NCBI RefSeq assembly: GCF_001559865.1 | Contig: NZ_LOHE01000042.1 | Location: 1-45,238 of the forward strand | Source: Abyssisolibacter fermentans | GTDB taxonomy: Bacteria > Bacillota > Clostridia > Tissierellales > MCWD3 | Direction: 5' to 3' | DNA: 45,238 nt | Made by a program: the position numbers and the translations under genes | Shown here: piece by piece, positions 24,949 through 33,144 of the stretch | How positions within the stretch are numbered: position 1 is the first letter of the stretch | Layout: every line of letters starts with the position of its first letter | Notes under the pieces: generated by a model | The model's input: only the letters and a program-made list of their open reading frames with translations | The model's database searches: none | What the model was told of the DNA's origin: nothing

Positions 24949-26043
24949 TTATTTTTTAGGTACTTGTTGTGTGATACAGTGTATATTGCCTCCACCTAGA
25001 ATAATTTCATGTGTATAAACTCCTACAATTTCTCTTTCAGGGAATATTTTGCTTAATGCTTTAATTATTTTTTTATCACTATCAAGTCCAAACTGAGGAC
25101 AGATTATACCACCATTTACAATAAGGAAATTCATATATGACGGAGCATATTCATCACCTTCCATACGGGGAATAGCATCACCTTTGTCAACTCCATCTGC
25201 TTCTTCTTTAGTAAATTGTTGTGGTCTTAAGCATGGAACAGTGTGTATTTTAAGTTTTCTACCCTTGGCATCTGTAGTATTTTCTAAAACTTTACGAGCT
25301 TCCTTGTATATTTCATAGTATGGATGAGTTTTATCATCAGTCCAAGCTATTACAACTTCTCCAGGTCTTGCAAAACAACAAACATCATCAACATGTCCAT
25401 TAGTTTCTTCTGGATCAATGCCACGAGGTAACCATATTACTTTTTCTAATCCAAGATATTCTTTTAAATTTTCTTCTATTTCTTCTTTAGTCATATCAGG
25501 ATTACGTCCAGAACTAAGTAAACATTGTTCAGTTGTAATAATAGTCCCTTCACCGTCTACATTGAAGGAGCCACCTTCTAAAATAAAGTGTGTTGCATCA
25601 TATCTGTCACAATTTTCAATTTCTATTATTTTTTGAGATACTTTTTGGTCTTTATCCCAAGGAAAATATAATCCATCATAATGTCCTCCCCAGGCATTAA
25701 ATCCAAAATGAACACCACGTACTTCACCTTCTTCATTTCTTACGAAAGCTGGTCCACAATCTCTAACCCATGCATCATCATAGGACATTTCAACCACTCT
25801 AACGTCTTCAGGTAACAACGCTCTAGCATTTGCAAATTGTTCTCTGCTACAACAAACTGTAATTGGTTCAAATCTTGAAATTGCTGTCGCAACATCTGCA
25901 AATGTTTTTTGAGCAGGTTTAGCACCTAATCTCCAGTTATCAGGACGTTCAGGCCAAAGCATCCAGATTCTCTCTTGTGTATCAAACTCCGCCGGCATTC
26001 TATATCCATCTTTTTTTGGTGTACTTTGAATTGTTTTTGACAT
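24949..26043 (-). CDS. aguA: Agmatine deiminase
   Basis: Protein of 364 residues; converts agmatine to N-carbamoylputrescine and ammonia in the cytoplasm. The family is readily recognised: MPAEFDTQERIWMLWPERPD at residues 16-35, DDAWVRDCGPAFV, GFNAWGG, EGGSFNVDGEGT, NGHVDDVCCF and the catalytic cysteine (about C356) in GGGNIHCITQQ at the C-terminus. The length matches the family. RBS GGAGGGATTAT precedes the ATG. Codon use is less AT-biased than in neighbours, suggesting high expression or acquisition. No carbamoyltransferase, amidase or antiporter is adjacent, so the rest of the pathway lies elsewhere. A LuxR-type regulator is encoded divergently upstream. Confidence 0.95.
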   Translation of the reverse strand: MSKTIQSTPKKDGYRMPAEFDTQERIWMLWPERPDNWRLGAKPAQKTFADVATAISRFEPITVCCSREQFANARALLPEDVRVVEMSYDDAWVRDCGPAFVRNEEGEVRGVHFGFNAWGGHYDGLYFPWDKDQKVSQKIIEIENCDRYDATHFILEGGSFNVDGEGTIITTEQCLLSSGRNPDMTKEEIEENLKEYLGLEKVIWLPRGIDPEETNGHVDDVCCFARPGEVVIAWTDDKTHPYYEIYKEARKVLENTTDAKGRKLKIHTVPCLRPQQFTKEEADGVDKGDAIPRMEGDEYAPSYMNFLIVNGGIICPQFGLDSDKKIIKALSKIFPEREIVGVYTHEIILGGGNIHCITQQVPKK

Positions 26044-26242
26044 ATAATCCCTCCAATATTTTGTTCATAATATCAAAAGTTTAGAGCAATTTTAACACTC
26101 AAGCATTGATATTTAAATAATATATTTCTTTTAACATTCAATATTTATTTATGAATATCTTAGTTTCTATAATAATCATAATATTAATTTCTCTATTTTT
26201 AAATTACACAATGATACCATTTAGAGTAGATATCTAAAAAGT

Positions 26243-26271
26243 ACCTAAACGTATTATTATACTACCTAAAA
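26243..26271. promoter_or_regulatory. Candidate operator: two TACCTAAA direct repeats
   Basis: TACCTAAA occurs at 26243-26250 and 26264-26271, with starts 21 bp (two helical turns) apart, in the aguA/luxR divergent region. A minus-strand TATAAT lies between them (26257-26262). Spacing on one face of the helix fits binding of a dimeric regulator such as the divergently encoded LuxR protein. Confidence 0.4.
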
Positions 26272-26317
26272 GTAGTATTTTTATTTTTTTACGTTATTTC
26301 ACAAAAATTGTTTATTA

Positions 26318-26346
26318 TTGACGAGAATTGCGATTTATAATAAAAT
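26318..26346 (+). promoter_or_regulatory. Possible promoter of the LuxR-type gene
   Basis: TTGACG (26318-26323), 17 bp, TAAAAT (26341-26346), about 125 bases before the start codon. Both boxes deviate by one base from consensus. Confidence 0.45.
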
Positions 26347-26469
26347 AAAATAATAAAACTCTAGATTTTAGCTATTTTCATAAGTCGACTAGTAAATGCT
26401 TTATATATTGATATAGCAAAGTTTTAAGTAAAAAATGAATTTAATTATTAAGGCTGAGGGGGAATATTA

Positions 26470-27255
26470 ATGATTTCTTTATCCCACAATGAATGGAGTT
26501 TAATAAACGACATAGTTTTGAAACTTCATACTACAAAGGACTGTTATTCTGCGATTAAAAACCTTTTAATGTCATTAGAAGTATTAATACCGCATAAAAA
26601 AGCTTTTTTTGATTTAGGTAATTATGAAAATTATAATTTTAGTTTCTTTAATCCAATTTCTGTAAATATAAGTGAAAAACATTTAACCCAATACTATAAA
26701 CACTACCTACATTTAGACTATGCAAACTTTGTATGGTCGCTAGATCATCCTGTTGTATATAAGGATACTAATATACTTCCAGACCATCTAAGAGAGCAAA
26801 CTATTATTTATAAAAATTGGATGCAATCTATAGGTGTACATTACGGAGGAGGTTTTAGTATATTTGCAAATGATAGGTTATTAGGATCCATAACCATGTT
26901 TAGAGATAAAGATATGGATGATTTTACTAACAAAGACTTGTATATTATGCAAATTATCAACTTACACCTATCAAAAAAACTTGCTTTACTTTATCCTAAT
27001 GGAGTAAGTTGTAAAACAGATTGTTATCATGAAAATGATTTAAAAGGAAAATATAAGCTTACAAACCGACAATATGAAGTAACAAAATTAGTTTTTATGG
27101 GATTAAATAATAAAGAGATAAGCGAAAAACTATTTATTTCAAAAAATACTGTAAAAAAACATTTGACTGATACATTCAAAAAATTAGGAGTTTTAAATCG
27201 TTCTCAGCTTATTAAGGCAGTTTACGAATATTTTCCTGAGTCTATTAACATATAA
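26470..27255 (+). CDS. LuxR-family transcriptional regulator
   Basis: Protein of 261 residues. The N-terminal ~180 residues resemble a GAF/autoinducer-binding-like sensor domain (YNFSFFNPISVN, GGGFSIFANDRLLGSITMFR). The C-terminal ~65 residues are a GerE/LuxR helix-turn-helix: LTNRQYEVTKLVFMGLNNKE then ISKNTVKKHLTDTFKKLGVLNR. No membrane helix. RBS GAGGGGGAA 7 bases before the ATG. It is divergent from agmatine deiminase with a 426-bp gap. Regulators of this type are known beside agmatine deiminase clusters, so agmatine-responsive activation of aguA is a reasonable inference. Confidence 0.85.
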   Translation: MISLSHNEWSLINDIVLKLHTTKDCYSAIKNLLMSLEVLIPHKKAFFDLGNYENYNFSFFNPISVNISEKHLTQYYKHYLHLDYANFVWSLDHPVVYKDTNILPDHLREQTIIYKNWMQSIGVHYGGGFSIFANDRLLGSITMFRDKDMDDFTNKDLYIMQIINLHLSKKLALLYPNGVSCKTDCYHENDLKGKYKLTNRQYEVTKLVFMGLNNKEISEKLFISKNTVKKHLTDTFKKLGVLNRSQLIKAVYEYFPESINI

Positions 27256-27520
27256 TACTTTTTTACATAAAATTCACAAAATGTGTCTAATCCTATCTAT
27301 TATTAAATTAAACTAAAGCTTATTTATAACTGACTTAAAATAATAAAGAAATCTACTACATCCTTAGTATATTTTTTTAAACCTTGTAATCTAAACAAAA
27401 GAGGCTATCTTACAATGGTTTTTAAAACATTGAAAAGTCAGCCCTATTAAATGAATGTCTAGGGGATGTTTTGAAGTGCCATTCAAATGAATTTTACTAC
27501 TTCTTTGTTTCTTTTTTAGC
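27256..27520. other. Intergenic region with imperfect hairpin
   Basis: AT-rich spacer after the LuxR gene. At about 27402-27440 GGCTATCTTACAATG and CATTGAAAAGTCAGCC form an imperfect stem that may be a terminator or an old insertion-element end. No gene seen. Confidence 0.35.
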
Positions 27521-27650
27521 TATTGCTATTACATATACTCCTCTAGCTTTTACTTTCTTGATGGTAGATAGCATTTTATTGTGCATTTACAATATCTCAT
27601 CATATCTTTCTTCGGTAAGTGCTCTCTTAGTTATACTCATGTGTAGGGTT
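27521..27650 (-). pseudogene. Relic resembling GlmS C-terminal region
   Basis: On the minus strand, frames separated by one stop read SITKRALTEERYDEIL, a stop, then MHNKMLSTIKKVKARGVYVI and AIAKKETKK before another stop. The latter resembles the SIS-domain segment of glucosamine-6-phosphate synthase (a SNI.EVKARGA.VIAIA pattern). The interruption and short length indicate a decayed fragment. The 69-codon plus frame over this place is its shadow. Confidence 0.35.
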
Positions 27651-27847
27651 TTAAAAGCTATTATAAATAAATGCTCATAATATATTGACCTGTATATAAT
27701 TAATAACTATTAATTTAAAAAAGAGTAAACTAAGCATTTATCCTTCCAAAAGTAGTTATTTTCTTATATAATGATAATAATAATGATAATAAAATGTATA
27801 TTAAATTTTATTAATAATTAGAGTGAATAAGTATTTGAGGTGATATA

Positions 27848-29005
27848 GTGAATGTGTATTTAGATAATAGTGCTACTACTAGAGTTAGAGATGAAGTTAT
27901 AAATGAAATTATAGATGTGTTTAAAAAGAATTATGGTAATCCTTCATCATTACATAGAATGGGTTTTGAAGTTGAAAAAAAGGTGAAAAATGCAAGGGTT
28001 ATTATAAGCAAATTTTTGAATGTTAATGAAAATGAAATTTTTTTCACATCAGGCGGTACGGAAAGTAATAATATTGCAGTACAGGGCATAATAAACAAAC
28101 TTAAGAGGAGAGGAAATCATATTGTAACAACAAAAATAGAACATCCTTCTATTATGAATATTTTCAAATATTATGAATTAAATGGGTTTGAGGTAACATA
28201 CTTAGATACAAATGAATTTGGCTTAATTAATCTAGAACAACTAGAAAAATGTATAACAGAGAATACAATACTTGCTGCAATAATGATGGTTAATAATGAA
28301 AATGGTACTATTCAACCTATAGATGAAATAAGAAAAATAATAAAGGCTAAAAATAGAAATACAAAAATACATGTTGATGGAATTCAAGCATTTGGCAAAT
28401 TAAAAGTAGACTTAAAAAAACTAGGTATAGATAGTTTTTCTTTTAGTGGACATAAGTTCCATGCACCAAAAGGTGTTGGAGGATTGTATTTATCAAATAA
28501 TATTAATATTGAACCAGTTGTCTATGGTGCAGGGCAAGAAAGTGGTAAAAGAGCAGGTACAGAAAATGTTCCAGGTATAGTGGGCATGGGTAAGGCTGTT
28601 GAAATTTTACATAAAAACTTTAAAAATGAGATTGATCATGTTAGTGAAATAAAACAATATTTCATAGATGCTGTTAAAAGCAATATTACAGATATTAGAT
28701 TTAATAGTTATATAGATGAAAATTGCGCTCCTCATGTTGTGAATGTATCTTTTTTAGGAACAAAAGCTGAGGTGTTATTGCATTATCTAGAAAACTATAA
28801 TATATTCATTTCCACAGGCTCAGCTTGTTCATCGAGAGATAAATCTGTTAGTAAAATTCTTTTAGCTATGGGATTGAAAGAAAAAGAGATAGAAGGAGCA
28901 ATAAGATTTAGTTTTTCGCATTATAATAATAAAGAAGAAGTAGATTACGTAGTTGATAAATTAAAAATTTGTATTTCTGAAATTAGGAAAATTATGAAAA
29001 GATAG
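27848..29005 (+). CDS. Cysteine desulfurase (NifS/IscS family)
   Basis: Protein of 385 residues, GTG start behind TGAGGTGAT. PLP enzyme that takes sulfur from cysteine as a persulfide. Landmarks: MNVYLDNSATTRV, FFTSGGTESNNIAVQG (67-80), IEHPSI, HVDGIQAFGKL, the PLP lysine K203 in SFSGHKFHAPKG, and the catalytic C327 in ISTGSACSSRD with no long insert, so it is of the NifS/IscS class used with ThiI. The thiI gene follows about 970 bases downstream; in many Firmicutes the two are adjacent and work together in 4-thiouridine synthesis. Here a repeat element, an acetyltransferase gene and a second repeat intervene. Confidence 0.92.
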   Translation: MNVYLDNSATTRVRDEVINEIIDVFKKNYGNPSSLHRMGFEVEKKVKNARVIISKFLNVNENEIFFTSGGTESNNIAVQGIINKLKRRGNHIVTTKIEHPSIMNIFKYYELNGFEVTYLDTNEFGLINLEQLEKCITENTILAAIMMVNNENGTIQPIDEIRKIIKAKNRNTKIHVDGIQAFGKLKVDLKKLGIDSFSFSGHKFHAPKGVGGLYLSNNINIEPVVYGAGQESGKRAGTENVPGIVGMGKAVEILHKNFKNEIDHVSEIKQYFIDAVKSNITDIRFNSYIDENCAPHVVNVSFLGTKAEVLLHYLENYNIFISTGSACSSRDKSVSKILLAMGLKEKEIEGAIRFSFSHYNNKEEVDYVVDKLKICISEIRKIMKR

Positions 29006-29010
29006 ATTAT

Positions 29011-29290
29011 CTCTGATTATTCATATAATGCTGAATAATATGCTGTAAGTTTCTGAATTATGAGCAGAGAAACTAAATTTTAATTTAGTGTGAATCGCTT
29101 ATTCAGACGTAGTCTGAGGTACATCTAAATAACATACGAAGGCATACCGAGTTAGTATGTCGAGGATTTAATGGGTATCTTCTAATCATGAGCAGAGAAC
29201 TAAAATCTTTGATTTTATGTGAATCGCTTATTCATTCGAAGAATGAGGTTCATTTATAAAAGGTATTTAATTTTCTATAAATAAACTGGG
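29011..29290. repeat. Dispersed inverted-repeat element, 280 bp
   Basis: Begins CTCTGATTATTCATATAATG 6 bases after the desulfurase stop and ends TTTTCTATAAATAAACTGGG. Contains two copies of the GAGCAGAGAA box and of GTGAATCGCTTATTC, followed by different hairpins: TCAGAC-GTA-GTCTGA (29103-29117) and TCATTC-GAA-GAATGA (29232-29246). The hairpin module of the 10.9 and 15.6 kb copies appears inverted (GGCATACCGAGTTAGTATG). It has no nested unit. Confidence 0.75.
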
Positions 29291-29313
29291 ATTATGAAAG
29301 GTGTGTGAGATTA

Positions 29314-29874
29314 TTGGAAAAGATTTATTATACTGATAGGTTAATTCTTAAAGTATTAAGACCTACTCACGCTCAAATAGTACTTGATTACTTCATTAGA
29401 AATAATAAATTTTTACAAGAATGGGACCCTATTAAGAATGATGAATTTTTTACAATTAGTTATCAAAAAAAAATTTTAGAGAATGAATTAACTAAAGCTA
29501 AACAAGGTAATATGTTGCGTTTGTGGATAATGAAGAAAAATGATTTACAAATGTCTAAAGTCATTGGAACTATTGCTTTTTCAAATATAGTAAGAGGTGC
29601 TTTTTTATCCTGTTATTTAGGCTATAGGTTAGATAAAGATGAAATTAATAAAGGTTTTATAACAGAAGCATTGAGTAAAGGTATAAATATTATGTTTAAA
29701 GATTACGGCTTACATAGAATAGAAGCAAATATTATGCCTAGAAATATTAGATCCATAAAAGTTGTTAAAAAATTAGGGTTTGAAAAGGAAGGTTTATCAA
29801 GGAAATATTTGAAAATCAATAATAAATGGGAAGACCATTTTCATTATGTTTTACTTAATGATGAATTGGAATAA
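29314..29874 (+). CDS. GNAT acetyltransferase, RimJ/RimL type
   Basis: 186 residues from a TTG at 29314, which is 10 bases after AAAGGTG; the in-frame GTG at 29305 overlaps that site and is unlikely. The fold is the RimJ/RimL branch of GNAT proteins that acetylate protein N-termini or small amines: YYTDRLILKVLRPTHAQIVL at the start, GTIAFSNIVRGAFLSCYLGY (beta4/beta5), a GFITEALSKGINIMF acetyl-CoA loop, NIRSIKVVKKLGFEKEG near the end. The terminal HYVLLNDELE is usual. It lies between two repeat elements inside the desulfurase-thiI region. Substrate unknown. Confidence 0.85.
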   Translation: MEKIYYTDRLILKVLRPTHAQIVLDYFIRNNKFLQEWDPIKNDEFFTISYQKKILENELTKAKQGNMLRLWIMKKNDLQMSKVIGTIAFSNIVRGAFLSCYLGYRLDKDEINKGFITEALSKGINIMFKDYGLHRIEANIMPRNIRSIKVVKKLGFEKEGLSRKYLKINNKWEDHFHYVLLNDELE

Positions 29875-29905
29875 TATACAAATTAGTATAAAATAAAAAG
29901 TTGTT

Positions 29906-29955
29906 AACCCTGATTATTCATATAACTTTTTAATTTTCTATGAATAATCTGGGTT
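29906..29955. repeat. Minimal clean copy of the dispersed repeat, 50 bp
   Basis: AACCCTGATTATTCATATAA, a short T-rich centre, then TTCTATGAATAATCTGGGTT. This near-palindrome shows the terminal motif of the family without any internal module. It ends 9 bases before the thiI ribosome binding site. Confidence 0.75.
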
Positions 29956-29976
29956 TAATATACAGGAGGGATTTTG

Positions 29977-31146
29977 TTGGTAAAAGTAGTATCAGTTAGT
30001 TTTGGAGAAGTTGCTTTAAAAGGGAAAAATAGATCATATTTTGTAAATAAATTAATAAAGCATTTAAAAAGAGTAATTAGAAACTTTGATAATACAAATG
30101 TATATCAAGATAGAAGTAAAATTTTTATTGAAGCTGAAGAAGAAGATATAGATGAAATTGCTAATATTGTTAAGAAAGTTTTTGGTATAGTACTTATAAG
30201 CAAATGTTATAAAATAGATAAAGATATGGATTTATTAAGAGAATGTGCTGTAAAAGTAATGGAAGAAGAAAGTGAAAAAAGAGAGATAAAGACTTTTAAA
30301 GTTGATGCAAAAAGAGGAGATAAAAAATTTCATCTAAATTCCATGGAAATAGAAAGAGATTTAGGTGGGGTTATACTTAAAAATGTAAATGATATTTCAG
30401 TTGATGTACATAATCCAGACATATATGTTTATGTAGAAGTTAGAGATTTTTGTTATGTTTATACTGAAAAAATAAAAGCATACGGAGGACTTCCAGTAGG
30501 TACAAATGGTAAAGGAATCCTATTGTTATCAGGTGGTATAGATAGCCCTGTAGCAGGTTTTATGATGAGTAAAAGAGGAATTAAAATAGATTGTGTTCAT
30601 TATCATAGTTATCCTTTTACAAGTGAAAGAGCTGAAGAAAAGGTTATGTCATTAGCTAAAATAATGGCACAATATTGTGGAGATATGAGAATTCACAGTG
30701 TTAACATATTAAACATTCAAAAGAGTATAAATGAAAATTGTCCTCAAAGTCAAATGACAATAATTTCAAGAAGATTTATGATGAGGATAGCAGAGAAAAT
30801 AGCTTTAGAAAATGACCACGATGCATTGATTACTGGGGAAAGCTTAGGCCAAGTTGCTAGTCAGACCATAAAAGGATTAAATGCAACTAATGCTTCTGTA
30901 ACACTACCTGTTTTTAGGCCGCTTATTGGAATGGATAAAACAGACATAATAGAGATAGCACAAGATATAAAAACTTTTGAAACGTCTATATTACCATATG
31001 AAGATTGTTGTTCAGTTTTTTCACCAAAGCATCCAGTAACCAGACCAAAGCTTGAAGCAATAGAAAAATCTGAGTCCAATTTAAATATTGATGAACTAAT
31101 AAAAGAAGCTATAGATAATAAAACAGTTAGAACTATAAAATATTAA
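29977..31146 (+). CDS. thiI: tRNA 4-thiouridine synthase ThiI
   Basis: 389 residues from the TTG at 29977 (6 bases after GGAGGG; a TTG at 29974 is only 3 bases away). Residues ~1-165 form the ferredoxin-like and THUMP RNA-binding domains (VSFGEVALKGKNRSYF, VDVHNPDIYVYVEVR). The AANH PP-loop LLLSGGIDSPVAGFMMSKRG near residue 185 activates U8 of tRNA with ATP. It ends without a rhodanese domain, as in Firmicutes, so sulfur comes straight from a NifS-type desulfurase such as the one at 27848. CEDCCSVFSPKHP-like cysteines (YEDCCSVFSPKHPVTRP) are present. Confidence 0.93.
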   Translation: MVKVVSVSFGEVALKGKNRSYFVNKLIKHLKRVIRNFDNTNVYQDRSKIFIEAEEEDIDEIANIVKKVFGIVLISKCYKIDKDMDLLRECAVKVMEEESEKREIKTFKVDAKRGDKKFHLNSMEIERDLGGVILKNVNDISVDVHNPDIYVYVEVRDFCYVYTEKIKAYGGLPVGTNGKGILLLSGGIDSPVAGFMMSKRGIKIDCVHYHSYPFTSERAEEKVMSLAKIMAQYCGDMRIHSVNILNIQKSINENCPQSQMTIISRRFMMRIAEKIALENDHDALITGESLGQVASQTIKGLNATNASVTLPVFRPLIGMDKTDIIEIAQDIKTFETSILPYEDCCSVFSPKHPVTRPKLEAIEKSESNLNIDELIKEAIDNKTVRTIKY

Positions 31147-31433
31147 ACCTTTATAATTCATGTATCTTTGAATAGTGTGCTGTATAATTTTGAATTTTGA
31201 GCAGAGAACCTAAATATAAAATTAGGGTGTCCGAGCTTATAGCTTTTATAATTAGAAGGAACTTTATTCATAAATTTCTTATTAGTTCTTTCCTAAAAGT
31301 AAATGAATTCACAAGAAATCATAGATTTCTGTCTCTACTCATGAATAAGCTATTCACGAAAATCACAGCTTTTAGCTCCTGTTCAAAATTAAGATTTGAG
31401 TTCACTGCTCATGATTTTCATGAATAATATGGC
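31145..31433. repeat. Degenerate dispersed repeat element, 289 bp
   Basis: Worn copy: left AAACCTTTATAATTCATG, then GTGCTGTATAATTTTGAATT and GAGCAGAGAACCTAAAT; right arm TTCACTGCTCATGATTTTCA then TGAATAATATGG. The inner part contains several further small inverted repeats. It directly follows the thiI stop. The 76-codon plus frame here is repeat sequence, not a gene. Confidence 0.6.
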
Positions 31434-31495
31434 TAAGTATTTTTAAGACAAAATATTGTTTCAAATTCATATTGCAGACGAAAAAGGGGATTAGT

Positions 31496-32086
31496 ATGCC
31501 AAAAATAGTTGATTACGAAAAGAGAAAAAGTTATATTGCACAAGAAGCCGTTCATGTTTTTATAGAAAAAGGATTTCACAAAACTAAATTATTAGATATA
31601 GCTAAAAAGTGTGGAATGGGGAGAACGACACTATATCAATATTTTAAAAATAAAGATGATATATTTAAATATGTAGTAGATAACGAAAGAAATGCCATAA
31701 TACATAAATTTGACAAAATAAAAGAAGATAACACCATAAATTCCATTGATAAAATAAAAAAAATTATACAAGAAGTAGTATCTAATGATTTTATTAGTGA
31801 TATTATTATTATATTTGTTGAACTTTGGTTACTAGTAAAAAGAGAAAATAAATTTGAAAACAATATTTTGTTAGAAAATGCTATGAAAATTAGAAGTATG
31901 TTTAAAGATTTGCTAAATATGGCTATGAATGATGGGGAAATAAAAGAAATTGATCCTCAGATGATGTCTTATACTATTTTTTCTTTTGTAGAAGCAATGG
32001 CAATTGAGAGATATATTGATAAAGATGTGACATTAGAACAAAAGATAGAAGCTGTTAATGTATTAATTGATGGTTTAAAAAAATAA
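31496..32086 (+). CDS. TetR/AcrR family transcriptional regulator
   Basis: Protein of 196 residues from the ATG at 31496, behind AAAAGGGGA. The N-terminal helix-turn-helix (residues ~8-55) is typical: RKSYIAQEAVHVFIEKGFHK, TKLLDIAKKCGMGRTTLYQY, FKNKDDIF. The ligand-binding C-terminal domain is not conserved enough to suggest an effector. No target gene is adjacent on the same strand: the pot operon regulator follows 500 bases later. TetR proteins usually repress efflux or metabolic genes, often near themselves. Confidence 0.88.
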   Translation: MPKIVDYEKRKSYIAQEAVHVFIEKGFHKTKLLDIAKKCGMGRTTLYQYFKNKDDIFKYVVDNERNAIIHKFDKIKEDNTINSIDKIKKIIQEVVSNDFISDIIIIFVELWLLVKRENKFENNILLENAMKIRSMFKDLLNMAMNDGEIKEIDPQMMSYTIFSFVEAMAIERYIDKDVTLEQKIEAVNVLIDGLKK

Positions 32087-32298
32087 TAGTACAATACCTT
32101 TATAATATCATTGATTTATCAAGGGGATTTTAAAATAGCTAATTCACTGAGTTATTCGAATATATTATACAATAAGTACGATTTTAACTGTAAAAATTTT
32201 GAGTATCTTGAATTTCGTTGTTTTGAAAACCCCCTAAAAATCAATGTATTTTTACGATATTTTGGCTTTACTAAAGCATTTTGTATCATTGTTATATT

Positions 32299-32326
32299 CT
32301 ATGTTTTTTTATATATAAAAACATAG
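32299..32326. terminator. Hairpin CTATGTTTTT / AAAAACATAG
   Basis: 10-bp perfect stem with an 8-base loop in the gap after the TetR gene, followed by an A run on the plus strand, hence a T run on the minus strand. It would work best for minus-strand transcripts but may end TetR transcription too. The rest of 32087-32336 has no convincing gene. Confidence 0.45.
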
Positions 32327-32336
32327 AAAAAAATGA

Positions 32337-32365
32337 TTGACGACTAATATAAAGGATTGTATAAT
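32337..32365 (+). promoter_or_regulatory. Promoter of the cupin-XRE/potABCD operon
   Basis: TTGACG (32337-32342), 17 bp, perfect TATAAT (32360-32365). It would give a leader of about 215 bases before the XRE gene, in which no known riboswitch was recognised. Confidence 0.65.
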
Positions 32366-32587
32366 ATTTATGGATTGAAGTTTAGTAATTGTAAACATTA
32401 TATTTAATATAATAACTATGCTTAGGATATTTGAATAAAATATTTTGATTTAGATGTATTCCCGCGAAAAAATTTATATAAAAAAATCTTATATACAAAG
32501 CTTTTTCTATGCTTGAAAAATTTAATTAAACTATAGTTTATAAGATGGTAATAAAGAATTGTTTTGCAAATTAATGAGGTGGATAAT

Positions 32588-33127
32588 ATGAATATTGGTA
32601 AAAAGATTAAAAGGCTAAGAATAAAGCATGGATTAACTCAAGAGGAATTAGCAGATCGAAGTGAACTATCAAAAGGATTTATATCTCAAGTCGAGAGAGA
32701 TCTTACATCACCGTCTATCGCGACTTTAGTAGATATATTAGAAAGTCTAGGGACTAATTTACAAGATTTTTTTAATGAAAGACAAGAAGAAAAAATAGTG
32801 TTTACTAAAAATGATTATTTTGTAAAGATGGATGAAGACTTAAATTATGAAATACAATGGATAGTACCAAATGCGCAAAAGAACATTATGGAGCCAATTC
32901 TATTTGAACTAAAAGAAAATGGGAGATCGAATATAGATTATCCTCATGAGGGAGAAGAATTTGGATATGTTATGTATGGAAGTGTGTTTGTTCATTTAGG
33001 TAGTGAAAAATACAAGGTTAAAAAGGGAGAATGCTTTTATTTTAAAGCTGATAAAGACCATTATATATCAAATGCATGTAAAACGAAGGCTAAAGTATTA
33101 TGGATTAATACACCGCCAAATTTCTAA
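32588..33127 (+). CDS. XRE-cupin transcriptional regulator (PuuR-like)
   Basis: Protein of 179 residues from the ATG at 32588 behind GAGGTGG. Residues ~4-60 are an XRE helix-turn-helix (IGKKIKRLRIKHGLTQEELA, SKGFISQVERDLTSPSIATL). The C-terminal cupin barrel includes YPHEGEEFGYVMYGSVFVHL and GECFYFKADKDHYISNA. This architecture is that of PuuR and related polyamine or amino-acid regulators. The gene is the first of an operon with potABCD (18 bases before potA), so autoregulated control of polyamine uptake in response to polyamine is the natural reading. Confidence 0.88.
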   Translation: MNIGKKIKRLRIKHGLTQEELADRSELSKGFISQVERDLTSPSIATLVDILESLGTNLQDFFNERQEEKIVFTKNDYFVKMDEDLNYEIQWIVPNAQKNIMEPILFELKENGRSNIDYPHEGEEFGYVMYGSVFVHLGSEKYKVKKGECFYFKADKDHYISNACKTKAKVLWINTPPNF

Positions 33128-33144
33128 TATAGGAGGTGAAAGGT

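Noticed and set aside
27768-27795. ATAATGATAATAATAATGAT run resembling a Fur box upstream of the desulfurase
   Set aside because: It is a simple direct repeat of ATAATG-type units, not the inverted repeat a Fur site needs.
31197-31427. 76-codon plus frame after thiI
   Set aside because: Lies wholly in a degenerate repeat element.
32111-32326. 71-codon plus frame in the gap after the TetR gene
   Set aside because: TTG start without a Shine-Dalgarno, ends in a hairpin, low-complexity composition; probably non-coding.
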